This document shows, piece after piece, positions 41,740-44,359 of a stretch of 44,359 nucleotides of DNA; positions within the stretch are counted from its first letter, which is position 1, and each line of letters begins with the position of its first letter. The translations under genes were made by a program, and so were the position numbers. The stretch is from assembly GCA_002350705.1 (NCBI GenBank), contig DEFH01000060.1, forward strand, positions 68,476-112,834, given 5' to 3'. Source of the DNA: Ruminococcaceae bacterium UBA2857. GTDB taxonomy: Bacteria > Bacillota > Clostridia > Oscillospirales > Acutalibacteraceae. A model generated the notes under the pieces. The model did not search any database. It saw only the letters and a program-made list of their open reading frames with translations, and was not told the DNA's origin.

Positions 41740-43182
41740 ATGGCACAGCAAAAGAAAATGGTGGAAGCCATTACATCGAGAGATGTTGATTTTGCCAAAT
41801 GGTATACGGACATTGTGAAAAAGGCGGAGCTTGCCGATTATTCGGGAGTGAAAGGCTGTATGGTAATCAGACCGCACGGCTATGCGATCTGGGAAAATAT
41901 ACAGAAAGACCTGGACAGGCGTTTCAAAAAAACAGGACATGAAAATGTATATATGCCGATGTTTATTCCGGAGAGTCTTCTCCAGAAGGAAAAGGATCAT
42001 GTAGAAGGATTTGCACCGGAATGTGCATGGGTAACAGTAGGAGGCAGTGAAAAGCTGGCAGAGCGTCTGGCAGTGCGTCCGACTTCGGAAACACTGTTCT
42101 GTGAGCACTTTGCAAAAGTGGTTAACTCTTACCGTGACCTGCCAAAACTGTATAACCAGTGGTGTTCCGTGGTACGCTGGGAAAAAACAACACGTCCGTT
42201 TCTGAGAACCTCGGAATTTTTGTGGCAGGAAGGGCACACCCTGCATGAAACAAGAGAAGAAGCCGTTGAAGAAACCAAAAGAATGTTGCAGGTATATATT
42301 GACTTCTATAAAGAGACGCTTGCGATTCCTGTTGTGACCGGCAAAAAGACCGAAAAGGAAAGATTTGCAGGTGCGGAGGAAACTTATACGATTGAACCGA
42401 TGATGCATAATGGCGTTGCATTGCAGGGAGGTACCTCTCATTTCTTCGGAGATGGTTTTGCAAGAAGCTTTGGTATCACCTTTACAGGACGTGACAATAC
42501 ATTGCAGTATCCGTTCCAGACATCATGGGGCGTTTCTACAAGAATGATCGGTGCGTTGATTATGGTACATAGCGATGATGACGGACTGGTTCTGCCTCCG
42601 AAAATTGCTCCGATACAGGTGGCTGTGATTCCTGTCGCACAGAAAAAAGAGGGCGTTCTGGAAAAAGCCAACGAGCTGAAAAATCGTCTGTCGGATAAGG
42701 ATTTCCGTGTAAAACTCGATGACAGCGACAAGGCTCCCGGCTGGAAATTCAGTCAGTATGAAATGCTTGGTGTACCGATTCGTGTCGAGATCGGTCCGAA
42801 AGATATTGCAAACAATCAGTGTGTACTTGTGAGACGTGACACCCGTGAAAAAACAGTGATTTCACTTGACGAACTGGAGACGGCAGTCGAAAAGCTGCTT
42901 TTGAATATTCATGACAGTATGTATGAAGCCGCTTTGAAAAATCTCCGTGAAAAGACCTTTGAAGCCCGTACCCATGAAGAATTTCTGGATATTGCCGCCA
43001 ATAAGCCGGGCTTTATCAAGGCAATGTGGTGCGGTGACTCTGCATGTGAAGACCAACTTAAAGATGAAACAGGCGGTGTCAAGTCAAGATGTATTCCGTT
43101 TGTGGAAGAACATCTTTCCGATACCTGCGTATGCTGCGGCAAGCCTGCCAAACACATGGTTTACTGGGGCAAACAATATTAA
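41740..43182 (+). CDS. proS: Prolyl-tRNA synthetase (archaeal/eukaryote-like form)
   Basis: A 480-residue class II synthetase. Motif 2 (RWEKTTRPFLRTSEFLWQEGHTLH) and motif 3 (FGITFTGRDNT, QTSWGVSTRMIGALIMVHSDDDGLVLPP) are present. There is no inserted editing domain, and the C-terminal zinc-like segment CVCCGKPAKHMVYWGKQY ends in Tyr. This is the short ProRS type shared with archaea and found in many Clostridia. The start follows AAGGAAAGG. It charges tRNA-Pro. Confidence 0.96.
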   Translation: MAQQKKMVEAITSRDVDFAKWYTDIVKKAELADYSGVKGCMVIRPHGYAIWENIQKDLDRRFKKTGHENVYMPMFIPESLLQKEKDHVEGFAPECAWVTVGGSEKLAERLAVRPTSETLFCEHFAKVVNSYRDLPKLYNQWCSVVRWEKTTRPFLRTSEFLWQEGHTLHETREEAVEETKRMLQVYIDFYKETLAIPVVTGKKTEKERFAGAEETYTIEPMMHNGVALQGGTSHFFGDGFARSFGITFTGRDNTLQYPFQTSWGVSTRMIGALIMVHSDDDGLVLPPKIAPIQVAVIPVAQKKEGVLEKANELKNRLSDKDFRVKLDDSDKAPGWKFSQYEMLGVPIRVEIGPKDIANNQCVLVRRDTREKTVISLDELETAVEKLLLNIHDSMYEAALKNLREKTFEARTHEEFLDIAANKPGFIKAMWCGDSACEDQLKDETGGVKSRCIPFVEEHLSDTCVCCGKPAKHMVYWGKQY

Positions 43183-43192
43183 TATCTGAAAA

Positions 43193-43232
43193 AAACAGCG
43201 ATTCCATTGATTTTGGAATCGCTGTTTATTTA
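43193..43232. terminator. Bidirectional terminator between proS and the GNAT gene
   Basis: A perfect 13-bp stem AAACAGCGATTCC/GGAATCGCTGTTT (43193-43205 with 43215-43227) followed by ATTTAT; A-rich on the other flank. Confidence 0.85.
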
Positions 43233-43850
43233 TAGATACCTCAAAAGTTGCAGTAAATAATTACCCTGCATTATCTGTTTGTCATTTTTATCAAGTTGAC
43301 GTTGGCTGAATACCGCAAAACCGTTTCTTTCATAAAATTCAATCAATCTTACTTTATCCTCACATTCTACGTACACGATCTTTCCGCCAATATTCATTTG
43401 AACTTCTTTAACACAATCGCAAGCGATTTGCAGAAGTTCATCACCGGTTATCAGTTTGTTATATTCATTATCGAAGTTTTTTCCTAATTGAGCGATTAGC
43501 GGAGCTGAAATTCTATGTATCTTCATTTCTTTGTCATAACTGCCAAACTTATTTAATCTTCTTTTCAAGTTACTGCTTAATGCTTTATCCGGAATCATAA
43601 AATCTTTATATGCAAGTGTAAAATATCCCACGAGAACAATTTTTTGTTTGTAAGAGGTAAAAACAAGCTTTGTCCTCGATATAGATTGATTGTCAAAAAT
43701 AATCGCTTTATGTTTTAAAAAGTCCTCCACGTCCTTATTGATCGGACACGAAAAAGAAGAGAGAATTTCTCTGGTTCTCTCTTCTCCAAGCTGTGCCAAT
43801 AATTCATTGAGCGAAATGATTTTAAAACCGGTAATTTTTACGTCTGACAT
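43230..43850 (-). CDS. GNAT-like acetyltransferase of a mobile-type bicistron
   Basis: A 206-residue protein. The C-terminal part (VYVECEDKVRLIEFYERNGFAVFSQRQL) resembles the end of GNAT acetyltransferases. The middle (VLVGYFTLAYKDF...ISAPLIAQLGKNFDNEY) fits strands beta4-beta5 and the CoA-binding site. The N-terminal 60 residues are not typical. It begins directly after the stop of the 55-residue gene, with its ribosome site AAGGAG inside that gene, so the two are coupled. Base composition is more A/T-rich than neighbours. A toxin-antitoxin role is possible but not shown. Confidence 0.75.
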   Translation of the reverse strand: MSDVKITGFKIISLNELLAQLGEERTREILSSFSCPINKDVEDFLKHKAIIFDNQSISRTKLVFTSYKQKIVLVGYFTLAYKDFMIPDKALSSNLKRRLNKFGSYDKEMKIHRISAPLIAQLGKNFDNEYNKLITGDELLQIACDCVKEVQMNIGGKIVYVECEDKVRLIEFYERNGFAVFSQRQLDKNDKQIMQGNYLLQLLRYL

Positions 43851-44018
43851 TTATTTAAAAAGCTCCTTAATTGTTTCACCTTTCACTGTTTCAACAGGAC
43901 GAGAAAATTTAACTTCTTTTACCTTTTTGCTTTTAGCGTGTTCCAAAGCGGAAACGAGCTTCAAACAGTCAGACTTATTTTTGATCTTGACATTTGTATA
44001 AATGCTGCTTGTTGCCAT
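43851..44018 (-). CDS. 55-residue basic protein upstream of GNAT gene
   Basis: A small ORF, too short for most gene callers, that begins MATSSIYTNVKIKNKSDC. The middle helix ALEHAKSKKVKEV is Lys-rich; about a fifth of the protein is Lys. It starts after AAAGGAAG and has a clear promoter. Its TAA is followed without gap by the GNAT start codon. Similar small proteins that begin with this pattern occur next to GNAT genes in Firmicutes accessory regions, as far as I recall; I cannot confirm it here. A role as partner or antitoxin of the GNAT protein is an inference. Confidence 0.75.
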   Translation of the reverse strand: MATSSIYTNVKIKNKSDCLKLVSALEHAKSKKVKEVKFSRPVETVKGETIKELFK

Positions 44019-44067
44019 TTCAGACACTTCCTTTCAAAGAACTAAAGATAAAACCCTCTCTATATTA

Positions 44068-44096
44068 ATTATACTCAAAATCAAACCCAAAAACAA
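44068..44096 (-). promoter_or_regulatory. Promoter of the GNAT bicistron
   Basis: On the minus strand TTGTTT (44091-44096), a 17-bp spacer and TATAAT (44068-44073), 50 bases before the small gene. Confidence 0.65.
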
Positions 44097-44138
44097 CGGT
44101 AAATCAGACAAATCATTATCAATAATTTAGAAAAAATA

Positions 44139-44181
44139 AACAAAAAGCAAGCAGCCTTTGAGAAACTCAAAGACCGCTTTT
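44139..44181 (-). terminator. Terminator after tRNA-Thr
   Basis: On the minus strand a 14-bp stem with G-T wobbles (44166-44179 with 44149-44162) and a 3-base loop, followed by GCTTTTTG. It closes the tRNA unit before the GNAT bicistron promoter. Confidence 0.8.
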
Positions 44182-44197
44182 ATGATGTGACTGCTAA

Positions 44198-44270
44198 AGC
44201 TGAGAGTCGGACTCGAACCGACGACCTGCTCATTACGAATGAGCTGCTCTACCGACTGAGCTATATCAGC
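44198..44270 (-). tRNA. tRNA-Thr (anticodon CGT)
   Basis: A 73-nt cloverleaf: acceptor GCTGATA/TCTCAGC (one T-C mismatch at pair 6), D arm GCTC/GAGC, anticodon arm GCTCA/TGAGC with loop TTCGTAA, T arm GTCGG/CCGAC with TTCGAGT, discriminator T. The anticodon is CGT (complement of 44235-44237), which reads ACG. The CCA end is not encoded. Confidence 0.95.
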
Positions 44271-44290
44271 ACAAACTTGACAACACACTC

Positions 44291-44319
44291 ATTATACATC
44301 AAAAAATATCAAACGTCAA
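44291..44319 (-). promoter_or_regulatory. Sigma-A promoter of tRNA-Thr
   Basis: On the minus strand TTGACG (44314-44319), a 17-bp spacer and TATAAT (44291-44296), about 20 bases from the tRNA 5' end. Confidence 0.85.
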
Positions 44320-44359
44320 GCTGTTTTTTTGATTTCGACAGGGCAACCGCACGAAAGAA

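Noticed and set aside
43183..44197. Partial copy of the tRNA-Thr 3' end as an attachment site
   Set aside because: No repeat of the T arm or acceptor sequence was found near the GNAT bicistron and there is no integrase in the window.

Overview
This window looks like a chromosomal segment of a spore-forming, Gram-positive anaerobe of the Ruminococcus/Oscillospiraceae type. The evidence is spo0A next to spoIVB, a spoVAC gene, the Firmicutes yicC-remA-gmk-rpoZ-priA-def-fmt-rsmB-rlmN-prpC-prkC-rsgA operon, AGGAGG ribosome sites, near-consensus sigma-A promoters with 17-bp spacers, lipoprotein signals, DHHW/MBOAT surface-modification genes and a Cthe_2159-type beta-helix lipoprotein. There is no phage, insertion sequence or CRISPR array. 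The genus is an inference from family content, not from a marker search.

Layout. 1-5.2 kb: cell-surface block with an ABC-2 permease, a DHHW lipoprotein carrying a C9 homopolymer, an MBOAT acyltransferase and a second, membrane-anchored DHHW protein; together they resemble an alginate-type O-acetylation machine. 5.3-9.7 kb (minus): a Cthe_2159-like surface lipoprotein, spo0A and spoIVB. 9.8-22.2 kb (plus): a 12-gene housekeeping operon from yicC to rsgA, starting at a strong promoter and ending at a terminator, followed by thiN with its own promoter. 22.9-26.7 kb (minus): a MutS-like ATPase with an altered Walker B box, a serine hydrolase and an XRE regulator. 26.8-32.8 kb: a small lipoprotein (plus), then on the minus strand an iscS-thiI-sortase-membrane protein gene run. 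The sortase is unusual: it has a cytoplasmic N-terminal domain that looks like a MoaB/CinA fold, and a 360-residue coiled-coil C-terminus. 32.9-35.1 kb (plus): spoVAC, a flavin reductase-rubredoxin fusion and nadA.

35.2-41.1 kb (minus): an aromatic amino acid cluster (aroE-aroK, then aroF, then tyrA-aroB and a small membrane protein). A PIN/Phd toxin-antitoxin pair sits on the plus strand between aroK and aroF. The aroF gene is preceded by a 240-nt leader that contains a promoter, a 40-codon Phe/Tyr-rich leader ORF with its own ribosome site, mutually exclusive pairing segments and a terminator abutting the aroF ribosome site. I regard this as the best candidate for an undescribed system here: ribosome-mediated attenuation of DAHP synthase in a clostridial genome, where T-boxes would be expected.

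41.2-44.4 kb: acpP and proS (plus), then a minus-strand bicistron of a 55-residue basic protein and a GNAT-like protein just downstream of a tRNA-Thr(CGT) gene.
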